Below, one piece after another: positions 1 to 9,898 of a stretch of 55,264 nt of DNA. Position 1 is the first letter of the stretch; each line of letters begins with the position of its first letter. The DNA is from Verrucomicrobiota bacterium. Lineage in GTDB: Bacteria > Verrucomicrobiota > Verrucomicrobiia > Limisphaerales > JACPZS01. The notes under the pieces are model-generated. The model had not been told where the DNA came from, ran no database searches, and worked only from the letters and a program-made list of their open reading frames with translations. The DNA is taken from assembly GCA_016195385.1 (NCBI GenBank), contig JACPZS010000240.1, positions 1 to 55,264 on the forward strand. The letters are read 5' to 3'. Position numbers and translations under genes: made by a program.

Positions 1-1095
1 CGTCTTGCAAGTTGTGCCGCGCACGATGGAGTCGTCCACGATGATGACGCGTTTTCCTTTCACGAGTTCGCCAATCAAGTTGAGTTTCACGCGCACGTTG
101 AAGTCGCGGATGAGTTGCGAAGGTTGCAGGAAACTGCGGCCGACGTAGTGGTTGCGGACGAACGCCATCTCGAACGGGATGCCCGACTCCAGCGAATAGC
201 CGAGCGCCGCCGAATTGCCGCTGTCCGGCACGGGCACCACGATGTCCGCTTCGATGCGATTTTCGCGCGCGAGCTGGCGGCCCATTTCGACGCGGACGCG
301 ATAGACGTTGCGATTGGCGATCGTGCTGTCGGGCCGCGCGAAATAGACGTATTCAAAAATGCAGAACGCGCGGCGCTCGTGTTCTGGAAACGCCTGAACG
401 CTGCGCAAACCGTCCTGGTTGATGATGACGATTTCGCCCGGCTCCACGTCGCGGACGAATTTCGCGTGAATCAAATCCAAGGCGCACGTTTCGCTCGCGA
501 GCACCCAGGCGCCATCGACCTTGCCGATGCAGAGCGGCCGAAAGCCGTGCGGATCGCGCACGCCGATCAATTCCTGCTCGGTCATGATGACCAGCGAGTA
601 CGCGCCTTCGATGCGCCGCACGGTCTGCACGAGCGTGTTTTCCGTCCCGCCGAGCATCGGCTGCGCCATCAAGTGAAGAATGATTTCGCTATCGACCGTG
701 GTTTGAAAAATGGAGCCGTTGGCTTCGAGCGTTTCGCGAAGCTGGCCGGCGTTCGTCAAATTGCCGTTGTGGGCGATGGCGATTTGCCCGCGCGCGCAAT
801 CGACCGTCAGCGGTTGCGCGTTGCGCAGGTGCGACGAGCCGGTGGTCGAATAGCGCGTGTGGCCGACCGCGCTGCTGCCGACGAGTCCATGCAAGATGTC
901 GCCGTCAAAAACCTGCGGCACCAGGCCCATGCCGCGATGCACGCGGAACTGGTGGCCATCGCAGGCGACAATGCCGGCGCTCTCCTGTCCGCGATGCTGC
1001 AGCGCGTAAAGACCGTAGTAGGTAAGCTCGGCGGCGTTCGGATGGCCGAAGATGCCGAAGACACCGCAGTAATGCTTGGGGTAGTTTTGAGTCAT
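1..1095 (-). CDS. purF: Amidophosphoribosyltransferase, C-terminus cut by window edge
   Basis: Catalyses the first committed step of purine synthesis, making phosphoribosylamine from PRPP and glutamine in the cytosol. 365 codons are visible. The ATG at 1095 gives MTQNYPKHY followed by CGVFGIFGH. Cys10 is the expected nucleophile of the class II glutamine amidotransferase domain and would become N-terminal after removal of a nine-residue propeptide. The glutaminase half includes SAVGHTRYSTTG and AIAHNGNLTN. The phosphoribosyltransferase half ends at the PRPP-binding motif VIIVDDSIVRGTTC (about residues 349-362), right at the window edge, so roughly the last quarter of the usual ~480-500 residues is missing. 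It is transcribed away from nadA across a 129-base gap. The long plus-strand reading frame over it is only its antisense shadow. Identification is secure. Confidence 0.96.
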   Translation of the reverse strand, partial: MTQNYPKHYCGVFGIFGHPNAAELTYYGLYALQHRGQESAGIVACDGHQFRVHRGMGLVPQVFDGDILHGLVGSSAVGHTRYSTTGSSHLRNAQPLTVDCARGQIAIAHNGNLTNAGQLRETLEANGSIFQTTVDSEIILHLMAQPMLGGTENTLVQTVRRIEGAYSLVIMTEQELIGVRDPHGFRPLCIGKVDGAWVLASETCALDLIHAKFVRDVEPGEIVIINQDGLRSVQAFPEHERRAFCIFEYVYFARPDSTIANRNVYRVRVEMGRQLARENRIEADIVVPVPDSGNSAALGYSLESGIPFEMAFVRNHYVGRSFLQPSQLIRDFNVRVKLNLIGELVKGKRVIIVDDSIVRGTTCKT

Positions 1096-1224
1096 CAACG
1101 CATCGCTTTCGCGCGGGCCATTCCACCAAAGGTTGAGCAACTCCCGCAAGCCTCAACTGAATTTTCGACGCTCGCTTTCAACGCGTCAATTGACGATCAC
1201 ACTCGCGCCGTTTAACTTTCGGAC

Positions 1225-2226
1225 ATGAGCGACATGACCGGGATTCAACCGCGCGGCAACGAAGATTTCGTCACGCGCACGCCTTTGCCGCCGGCGCGGC
1301 TGGACGCGCTTTCACGTGAAATTCTCGCCCTGAAAAAAAAGCTAAACGCCGTCATTCTCGCGCATAATTATCAAGTGCCCGAGATTCAAGACGTGGCGGA
1401 TTTCGTCGGCGATTCCCTCGGCCTCTCCCAACAGGCGGCCAAAAAGAAAGCGGACGTCATCGTCTTCTGCGGCGTTCATTTCATGGCGGAGACGGCGAAA
1501 ATTTTGAACCCGCACAAAATCGTCGTGCTGCCGGATCAGGACGCCGGTTGTTCGCTCGAAGCCGGTTGTCCCGCGCCGAAACTCGCCGAACTGCAAGCCA
1601 CGAACCCGAACTTTTACACCGTTACTTACATCAATTGCAGCGCGGCGGTAAAAGCGCTCAGTGACGTCATCTGCACGAGCGGCAACGCGGTGAAAATCGT
1701 CAACGCGGCCCCCAAGGAACGCGATCTGTTATTCGTGCCGGATGAGAATCTTGGTGCGTGGGTGACGGAACAAACAGGCCGGCCGATGACGCTGTGGCGC
1801 GGCAATTGTTACGCGCACGTCGAATTCACGCACGCAAGCATCACGCGCATCCGCCGCGATTTTCCCGACGCGCCGCTCGTCGCGCATCCCGAATGCACCC
1901 GTGCCGTGCGCATGCTCGCCGATGAAGTTTGTTCCACCGAAAAAATGGTCGGCTTTTGCAAACGCTCGCCGGCCAAAGCCATCATCATTGCGACCGAATC
2001 GGGAATGATTCACCGACTGCGCAAGGAATGTCCCGACAAACGCTTCATCCCCGCGCCGACGGAAAATTGCCGCTGCAACGAGTGCCGCTTCATGAAAATG
2101 AACACGCTTGAAAAACTTCACGACTGCCTGCTGAACCTCGCCCCGCGTGTGGAACTGCGTGGCGAAATCATCCAGCGCGCACGCCTGCCCATCGAGCGGA
2201 TGCTCGAGATTTCGGCGCGGCCGTAA
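1225..2226 (+). CDS. nadA: Quinolinate synthase A
   Basis: Condenses iminoaspartate with dihydroxyacetone phosphate to quinolinate in de novo NAD synthesis, using an oxygen-sensitive [4Fe-4S] cluster. The 333-residue length is normal. AHNYQVPEIQDVADFVGDSL (46-65) is the substrate-binding start of the first domain, and CGVHFMAETAKIL (82-94) follows. By spacing against known NadA proteins, the likely cluster ligands are Cys109 (DAGCSL), Cys195 (RGNCYAH) and a cysteine of ENCRCNEC (281-287). HPEC at 221-224 and SGM-type substrate contacts are also present. The ATG at 1225 is followed by a second Met four codons in, and no clear Shine-Dalgarno sequence separates the two. The gene ends 8 bases before the convergent ABC exporter. 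nadB and nadC are not in the window. Confidence 0.96.
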   Translation: MSDMTGIQPRGNEDFVTRTPLPPARLDALSREILALKKKLNAVILAHNYQVPEIQDVADFVGDSLGLSQQAAKKKADVIVFCGVHFMAETAKILNPHKIVVLPDQDAGCSLEAGCPAPKLAELQATNPNFYTVTYINCSAAVKALSDVICTSGNAVKIVNAAPKERDLLFVPDENLGAWVTEQTGRPMTLWRGNCYAHVEFTHASITRIRRDFPDAPLVAHPECTRAVRMLADEVCSTEKMVGFCKRSPAKAIIIATESGMIHRLRKECPDKRFIPAPTENCRCNECRFMKMNTLEKLHDCLLNLAPRVELRGEIIQRARLPIERMLEISARP

Positions 2227-2234
2227 ACCGTCCT

Positions 2235-4223
<1,989 letters not shown>

Positions 4224-4248
4224 TTGGAGCACGTCAGTGCGGTCTGAA

Positions 4249-5621
4249 TCATGCGCCGAACTTTCCGTGCAATGGGAGCAGTTCGTCAACCTCTGCGTAG
4301 CCTGAGGGATAATTGACGCCACTCACCGTCGCGCCCGCGCGCAGCAGCACCGCCACGGATTCAGGCGAACGACGGTGCGTCCAATACGAGTCCACGCACG
4401 CGCGCACGGCGAGGGCCAATGGCGTGCGGCCCTGTCCATCTGGCGCATTGACGAAAGCACCACGTTCGATGAGCAGCTTGACGACGGCCGGGCGCGCGCG
4501 CCACGCCGCGACGTGAAGGGCCGTGCTGTTTTGCGCGATACCGAAGTAGCCGTCGCCTTCCGCGTAAATGGCATTAACGTCCACGCCGAGATCGAGCAAG
4601 TGTCGAACGCCGTCCCCATTCGCGTTGCCCGCGAACTCGGCGAGCAACTTGCCGCCAAGGGCGATGATTTTTGGAACGATTCGTTGTCGGTAATGGAACG
4701 AATAGCTATCGCGTTGTTCCGCGCGCACGCGGCGATCAATTTTTCAACGTCGTGGAACACGACTGGAATTCCGCGCCGCTCAAATAATTCAAGCACGGCG
4801 CGCCGTCCACGTCGCGCGGCAATGGACGCCGCGGATCGGCCGTCCTCGCGGTTCGTCAACCTCGGATTGGCGCCGTGGTCGAGCATCACTTCGATGTTTT
4901 CCAAATCGTTATCCCGCCGCAGCGCCTGGTGCAGCGCGGTAAATCCCCAATGCGTCATGCGATTCGGATCCGCGCCGTGTTCGACGAGATATTTGATGCC
5001 TTCGCCGTCGTGCCAGTCAGCCTTGCGGAGCAGCATGGTCGCCAGCGTGTCCGCGTTGGCTTTCCCGCTTTCCACGACGGCTTTGAGCGCGGTGTTGTCC
5101 CAACCTTCAGGCGCGTGATAGGCCACTTCGCCGTCGTTTGGATCCGCGCCCCGCTCCAGCAACAGGCGCGTCAACCCTTCATGATGTGCGACGCCGGCCG
5201 CGCCATAGAGCACACTTTCCCACCCCGGCTTTGGCTGGTGATTCACCTCGAACCAACCAGAGTTCGCGCTGGCACCGGCGTCGAGCAACGCGCGAGCCGC
5301 CTGCACGAAACCATCCGAGCGCTCGCGTTCGAGACGAAGATATTTGGAGAAGCAAAGATAAGTAAGCGCATCCCAGCCGCGCGGGCCGACTTTCGCTGTT
5401 GCGCTGGCCGGGGCGAGTTCGATGAACCGGCGCACCGTCACTGCGTCGCCCAGAATTGCCGCCGCCTGGATGGATTGCGTGGCGACTTCGGGATGTGCGG
5501 CGAGAATTTCCCCGGCGCGGTCGAGCGTGCCGGACGCGTGCCCGCAGTCGAGCGGAACGCACGCCGCCGCGATGAACTCAGAAAACGGATCGTTTGCTGG
5601 CGCATCTTTGGGATTGCTCAT
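4249..5621 (-). pseudogene. Ankyrin-repeat protein gene with a frameshift
   Basis: From ATG 5621 the frame reads MSNPKDAPANDPFSEF and contains ankyrin-type repeats such as LYGAAGVAHHEGLTRLLLE and TALHQALRRDNDLENIEVML. After codon ~315 the frame turns into Ser/Arg-rich nonsense. The overlapping frame then carries further clear ankyrin repeats (STALHVAAWRARPAVVKLLI, GQGRTPLALAV) down to a stop at 4249. The switch maps to a run of five A on the coding strand (plus-strand T run 4668-4672). One extra A, or a -1 slip there, joins the two parts into about 457 residues. It has no signal peptide, so it is probably a cytosolic protein-binding scaffold. A homopolymer sequencing error, a real mutation and frameshifting are all possible. 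Its stop lies 25 bases from the start of the ABC exporter. Confidence 0.8.
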
Positions 5622-5632
5622 CGATCAAACCT

Positions 5633-5791
5633 TGCTTATCCGGTTGCCTGCAAAATTTGAAAAACCGACGCCTGAAAATAAACGCGGAGACGCAAAGCAC
5701 GCGGAGTCACGTAGAGAAAAACATTTGGGGAAAGCTCTGCGTTCTCTGCGTCTCTGCGTTTCGCCTCGTTTGGCAATCAACCGGATAAGCA
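5633..5791. repeat. Nested inverted-repeat element (MITE-like)
   Basis: Outer arms TGCTTATCCGGTTG (5633-5646) and its exact complement (5778-5791) enclose inner arms at 5681-5706 and 5735-5760. The inner arms pair at 22 of 26 positions and are made of GCGGAGACGCAAAG / CTCTGCGTCTCTGCGTT units. The central loop is only ~28 bases and has no gene. The inner units resemble in style the arms around the GxxExxY gene at 36124-36613. The element sits in the 390-base gap between the ankyrin gene and the FG-GAP gene. I see no gene in the rest of that gap (5792-6011), only a short GCCTGC/GCAGGC hairpin near 5980-5995. Short open frames here are translations of the repeat. Confidence 0.7.
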
Positions 5792-6011
5792 TAGATCAAA
5801 CTATCTTCAAAGTTTTGCCCGCCGTTCGTGCGAATCAGTTGAAAAGCATCTTCGTTCCTTCGTCGCGCTCGCCCGACGTGTGGTTCGCGTTGCGTCCTCT
5901 GTAATGCGTTTTCGATGAGGAAGTCAATGTGCAGCAAGTGGGCTGGCCTGCGCCTGTCGTTGGCACGTCTGGCGATCATGCCTGCGACGGCAGGCGAAGG
6001 GATGCGGGCGA

Positions 6012-7235
6012 TTATTTCGGCCCGGCGATGCGCCAGCCGTCACCGGGATGCGACGGGTTGAGCAGCGTGGCGCGTTCGAGTTTGACGCCATCCATGAACC
6101 AGACGCCGACCGAGCCATCGGTGTGTTGGAAGAGTAGGTCGGTCCTGCCGTCTCTGTTCAGATCGACGGTGCCGGCGACGCGCCAGTTTTTGTCGAACGG
6201 CGCGGCGGGATGCAGCAGTTCTCCCTGAACCAAATCGACGCCGTTCATCAACCAGACGGCGAGCGTGCCGTCCTCGTGCTGGAAAACCAAATCGACCGCG
6301 CCCACTTGCGTGAAGTCGCCCGTGCCGACAACGCGCCAGCGCGGATCGGCAGGCCGCGTTGGATTCAAATACGCCGCATAGACGAGATTGGTTCCGTTCA
6401 TGAGCCACACGGCCAGCGAGCCGTCATCGTGCTGGAAAAGAATGTCGTCGTGATTGTCGCGATTGACATCGCCCGCACCCACGATGCGCCAGCCAGGGCC
6501 GGGATCGCTGGGCGAGAGCAGTGTCGCGGTGACAAGATTGATGCCGTTCATGAGCCACGCGGCGACGGTGCCGTCGGCGTGCTGGAAGATCAGGTCAGTA
6601 TGATGGTCGCCGTTCAGATCGGCAGTGGCCGCAATTTTCCAGCGCGGGTCGGCGACGCCGGTCGGGTTGAGGAAACTACTTGTGAGCAAGTCTTCGTTCC
6701 CGTTCATGAACCAAACGGCAAGCGAGCCGTCGGTGTGCTGGAATAGAATGTCGGCCTGACCGTCGCCGTTGAAGTCGTCAACGAAGGACCCCCTGTAAGT
6801 GTCACAGCGGACTGTGTATTTGAAGCTGGTGCGGGCGGAAGCACCATCGCCATCGGTTACGGTGACCGTAATGATTGCTTCCCCGCGAACATTGGCAGTC
6901 GGAAAGATGCTCATCGTTCGATTCGTGCCCGTGCCGCCAAGGAACAAATTTTGGTCAAGCACGAGTTCTTGATTGGATGATGTAGCCTTGACCAAGAGCG
7001 CGCCCGGCGGCGTTTCCAAGTCGTCCACGTGGAATTTTATGCCAGTGATGCCTAGGCAGACACAACACCCCAAGGTGTCTGGGATCGGTGAAATCGTCGG
7101 CGGGTGATTCGTCGGCGCGGTCAAATCGCGAGCGAGACAGTTTCCGACGACGGCGACGAACGCTAGCGCGATGATGAAAGCGTCAGCATAAAACAACGGG
7201 GCCGCGCGCCGCGGAATTGAAATCGAGAGCCTCAT
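6012..7235 (-). CDS. Secreted Ig-like and FG-GAP (VCBS) repeat protein
   Basis: Probably an exported beta-propeller protein. I start it at ATG 7235 (MRLSISIPRR) because a hydrophobic signal sequence (FIIALAFVAVVGNCLA) follows at once; the open frame continues upstream to 7325. After the signal comes an Ig/cadherin-like domain of ~100 residues (PPTISPIPD ... SFKYTV). Then there are five repeats of ~55 residues with the pattern DFNGDGQADILFQHTDGSLA, each carrying a DxNxDG-type calcium loop and a VWFMNG or AWLMNG strand. The Ig-like domain is clearly related to the N-terminal half of the TIR protein at 14142-15074. No catalytic motif is visible. Likely roles are adhesion or carbohydrate/protein binding outside the cytoplasm, but this is inference. 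Confidence 0.85.
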   Translation of the reverse strand: MRLSISIPRRAAPLFYADAFIIALAFVAVVGNCLARDLTAPTNHPPTISPIPDTLGCCVCLGITGIKFHVDDLETPPGALLVKATSSNQELVLDQNLFLGGTGTNRTMSIFPTANVRGEAIITVTVTDGDGASARTSFKYTVRCDTYRGSFVDDFNGDGQADILFQHTDGSLAVWFMNGNEDLLTSSFLNPTGVADPRWKIAATADLNGDHHTDLIFQHADGTVAAWLMNGINLVTATLLSPSDPGPGWRIVGAGDVNRDNHDDILFQHDDGSLAVWLMNGTNLVYAAYLNPTRPADPRWRVVGTGDFTQVGAVDLVFQHEDGTLAVWLMNGVDLVQGELLHPAAPFDKNWRVAGTVDLNRDGRTDLLFQHTDGSVGVWFMDGVKLERATLLNPSHPGDGWRIAGPK

Positions 7236-7349
7236 AGCGAGAGCAAGGAACGCCATCGCCGCCGAATGGTCAAATTCATTTCGTGAATCGCCGTTCGGGA
7301 AATTGAAAGTTGGAACACTTGCCAACTCACTGGCGTTGGTTTTCCTTGC

Positions 7350-8549
7350 GTGGTCAAGGAAGCGAAAGTTAGTCTAAACAGACTTGTGCTATTGGCTTTC
7401 TGCAAAAATTTACACCGCGCTACTCTCCCATCCGGGCTGGTGTTAACGCTGGTTCTCCTGTCGGGCGGCTGCGGCAAAGAAGACATCCGCGTCTATCGCG
7501 TGCCCAAGGAAGATTCGCAGGCCGTGCAAGCGGTGCTGCACGACGGTCACGACCACGGCGGCCAAAACAATGCAGCCGCCGAACCAAGCGAACCAACTTC
7601 CGCGCCGCGCGTGCGCTGGAAGCTGCCCGCCGGGTGGCAGGAAAAGCCGGGCAGCCAAATGCGCGTCGGAAGTTTCGCGGTGCTGAAAGGTGAACAGCAG
7701 GCGGATATTTCGATCGTTCCCCTCGGCGGCGCGGCGGGCAGCGAGCTGGCCAACGTCAATCGCTGGCGCACACAGCAGCTAGGTCTGGAAGCCATTGATG
7801 AAAGCGAATTGAGCAAACTGGTTCAAGCAGTGGAAGTCGGCGCCAGCAAGGCGCGTTTTTTCGAGTTGAGCGGAACTGTTTCCCAAGGCGCGGAAAAACA
7901 TCCGGCGCGGATTCTCGCCGCGATTCTCGCACGAGCCGACACGACGTGGTTTTTCAAAATGATCGGCGACGACGCGCTGGTGCGCGAACAGAAGCCTGCG
8001 TTCGTTGAATTTTTGAAATCGATCTCGTTCGCGGATCCGTCGGAAACAGTCGCTGATGACGGCCCGAAACGACCGACGCCGGAAGCGCTCAGAAATCCAG
8101 CGCCGCCTGCTTCAGCGGGAAAACCGGCGTGGGACATTCCGGCGACGTGGAAAGAACAGCCGCCATCGCAAATGATTCTCGCCAGTTACCAGGCCACCGA
8201 TGCCGCCGGCGGCAAGGCGAACATCACGATCAGTTCTTTTCCCGGCGAAGCCGGCGGATCGTTGGCCAATGTAAATCGCTGGCGCACTCAACAACTTGGA
8301 CTCCCTGCCATTACGGCTGCCGAGTTGCCGACGGCCACCAGTTCGCTTGACGTGCTGGGCGGCAAGGCCATGTTGGTCGATATGAGTGGCACTGATCAGC
8401 GCAGCGCCCGCCCGGCGCGCCTCATCGCCGCGTCTGTCCCGCGCGCGGGCAAGACGTGGTTCTACAAACTCATGGGTGACGAAGCGGTCGTCGCGCGCGA
8501 GAAAGATGCCTTCCTTAAATTCGTCCAAACCGTCCGTTACGCTGAATGA
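7350..8549 (+). CDS. Lipoprotein with a duplicated ~140-residue domain, cytochrome c biogenesis cluster
   Basis: A function-unknown lipoprotein. The hydrophobic stretch LPSGLVLTLVLLSGGC ends in a lipobox with Cys41 as lipidation site, followed by a His-rich linker (HDGHDHGG). Two homologous halves follow (about 88-230 and 253-398). Both contain LANVNRWRTQQLGL, and near their ends TWFFKMIGDDALV or TWFYKLMGDEAVV, so the gene arose by internal duplication. The frame opens with GTG at 7350; a later start is possible because the n-region before the hydrophobic core is long. The stop overlaps the ResB-like start by 4 bases (ATGA at 8546), which implies translational coupling and a role linked to cytochrome c assembly or a partner oxidoreductase. 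Export is well supported; the molecular function is unknown. Confidence 0.75.
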   Translation: MVKEAKVSLNRLVLLAFCKNLHRATLPSGLVLTLVLLSGGCGKEDIRVYRVPKEDSQAVQAVLHDGHDHGGQNNAAAEPSEPTSAPRVRWKLPAGWQEKPGSQMRVGSFAVLKGEQQADISIVPLGGAAGSELANVNRWRTQQLGLEAIDESELSKLVQAVEVGASKARFFELSGTVSQGAEKHPARILAAILARADTTWFFKMIGDDALVREQKPAFVEFLKSISFADPSETVADDGPKRPTPEALRNPAPPASAGKPAWDIPATWKEQPPSQMILASYQATDAAGGKANITISSFPGEAGGSLANVNRWRTQQLGLPAITAAELPTATSSLDVLGGKAMLVDMSGTDQRSARPARLIAASVPRAGKTWFYKLMGDEAVVAREKDAFLKFVQTVRYAE

Positions 8550-9898
8550 TTCACAAGCTCGTCAATTTCTTCACCTCGCTGCGCCTCACGGTCGTCTGCC
8601 TTGCGCTGGCGATGTTGCTTGTGTTCATCGGCACACTGGCGCAAGTCGACGAAGGGCTTTACGCGGCGCAGAACCGTTACTTCCGCAGTTTTCTGATTTA
8701 TTGGACGCCGAAGGGCGCGACTTGGGGACTGCCGATTCTGCCAGGTGGTTATCTGGTCGGCAGCGTTCTGATTGTCAATTTGATCGCGGCGCACATCAAA
8801 CGATTCACTTTCACCAAAAAGAAGCTCGGCATTTTTCTGACGCACGTCGGCTTGATCATGTTGCTGATTGGCGGACTGCTGACGGACTTGTTTCAAGTCG
8901 AGAGCCACATGCGGCTGACGGAAGGCCAGGCCAAAAATTACTCCGAGAGCGGCTTGCAGAGCGAGCTGGTCTTCATCGACAAGTCGAAACCGGACGCCGA
9001 TGAAGTCATCGCGATTCCGCAATCGCTCCTCGCGCAAAAAGGGGAAATCCGCCATTCGCGATTGCCGTTCACGATCCGCGTAAAAGATTATTTCGTGAAT
9101 TCCTGGCCGCGGCCGCGCGCGCCGATGGTTGAAACCAATGCTCCCCAAACCACGCAAGGCGCGGGCCGGCAGATTTATTTCGACGAACGCGAATCGACGG
9201 CCAAGATGAGCGATCAAAATGTGCCTTCGGCCATCATCGAAATCCTCTCGGAGAAAGTTTCGGAAGGAACCTGGGCAGTTTCCAATTGGGCCGTCGATGA
9301 ATCATTGTTGCTGTTCTTGCAGCGAAAAGGAAAATGGTCCGACTCATTGCTGCAAAAATTGTCGGCCACCCAGGTGGTGAGTTCGCAAGGGCGATCCTTT
9401 GAAATCGCGCTGCGGCCGGTTCGGTATTACGAGCCGTACTCGATTGAACTGAAACAGTTCACGCACGACCGCTACAAAGGCACCGAAGTGCCGAAAAATT
9501 TCGCGAGCGATATCCGCTTGCGCCACTCTCTCACGGGCGAGGATCGCAGCGCTCACATTCGCATGAACGCGCCTTTGCGTTACGCCGGCAAGACCTACTA
9601 CCAGGCGGGCTTCGATCAAGTCGATCCGCGCGTGACAATCCTCCAAGTCGTCCGAAATCCGAGCCGGCTCGTACCCTACATCTCGTGTAGCGTGATGGCG
9701 CTCGGCCTCGTGGTTCAATTTTTGATGCATTTGATTCCGTTCGCCAAAAAATCGGCGGGAAAGATTTCCGGAGGCAAGGCTCAACAGGTGCCGCCGCCGC
9801 GACGAACCTTGCCCCGCACGGACAAGATCGCCGGCGGCGTGGCGGCGAATGGTGAAGCGAAACATCTCGAGCCGACTTCAACCCGGAGAAGCACATGA
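8546..9898 (+). CDS. ResB-like System II cytochrome c biogenesis protein
   Basis: ResB/Ccs1-type membrane protein that works with ResC/CcsA to carry haem to the outer face of the membrane and attach it to apocytochromes. It has 450 residues. The N-terminus matches the family (FFTSLRLTVVCLALAMLLVF), with membrane helices near 10-30, 65-85 and 95-115. A large extracytoplasmic domain and one more helix at ~375-400 follow (YISCSVMALGLVVQFLMHL). The last ~50 residues are a basic cytosolic tail. It overlaps the genes on both sides by 4 bases (ATGA at 8546 and 9895), so the three products are probably made together. The family call rests on topology, N-terminal motif and its CcsA partner. Confidence 0.9.
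   Translation: MIHKLVNFFTSLRLTVVCLALAMLLVFIGTLAQVDEGLYAAQNRYFRSFLIYWTPKGATWGLPILPGGYLVGSVLIVNLIAAHIKRFTFTKKKLGIFLTHVGLIMLLIGGLLTDLFQVESHMRLTEGQAKNYSESGLQSELVFIDKSKPDADEVIAIPQSLLAQKGEIRHSRLPFTIRVKDYFVNSWPRPRAPMVETNAPQTTQGAGRQIYFDERESTAKMSDQNVPSAIIEILSEKVSEGTWAVSNWAVDESLLLFLQRKGKWSDSLLQKLSATQVVSSQGRSFEIALRPVRYYEPYSIELKQFTHDRYKGTEVPKNFASDIRLRHSLTGEDRSAHIRMNAPLRYAGKTYYQAGFDQVDPRVTILQVVRNPSRLVPYISCSVMALGLVVQFLMHLIPFAKKSAGKISGGKAQQVPPPRRTLPRTDKIAGGVAANGEAKHLEPTSTRRST

Noticed and set aside
115-1215. 366-codon plus-strand frame
   Set aside because: It is antisense to purF, whose motifs are unmistakable; the peptide is His/Arg/Ala-rich and matches nothing.
4668-4672. Programmed -1 frameshift site in the ankyrin gene
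   Set aside because: The CCAAAAAT context is not a good X-XXY-YYZ slippery site and no strong downstream stem was noticed; a mutation or base-calling error is simpler.
5681-5760. CRISPR-like repeat pattern
   Set aside because: The units are inverted, not evenly spaced direct repeats, and there are no spacers or cas genes.
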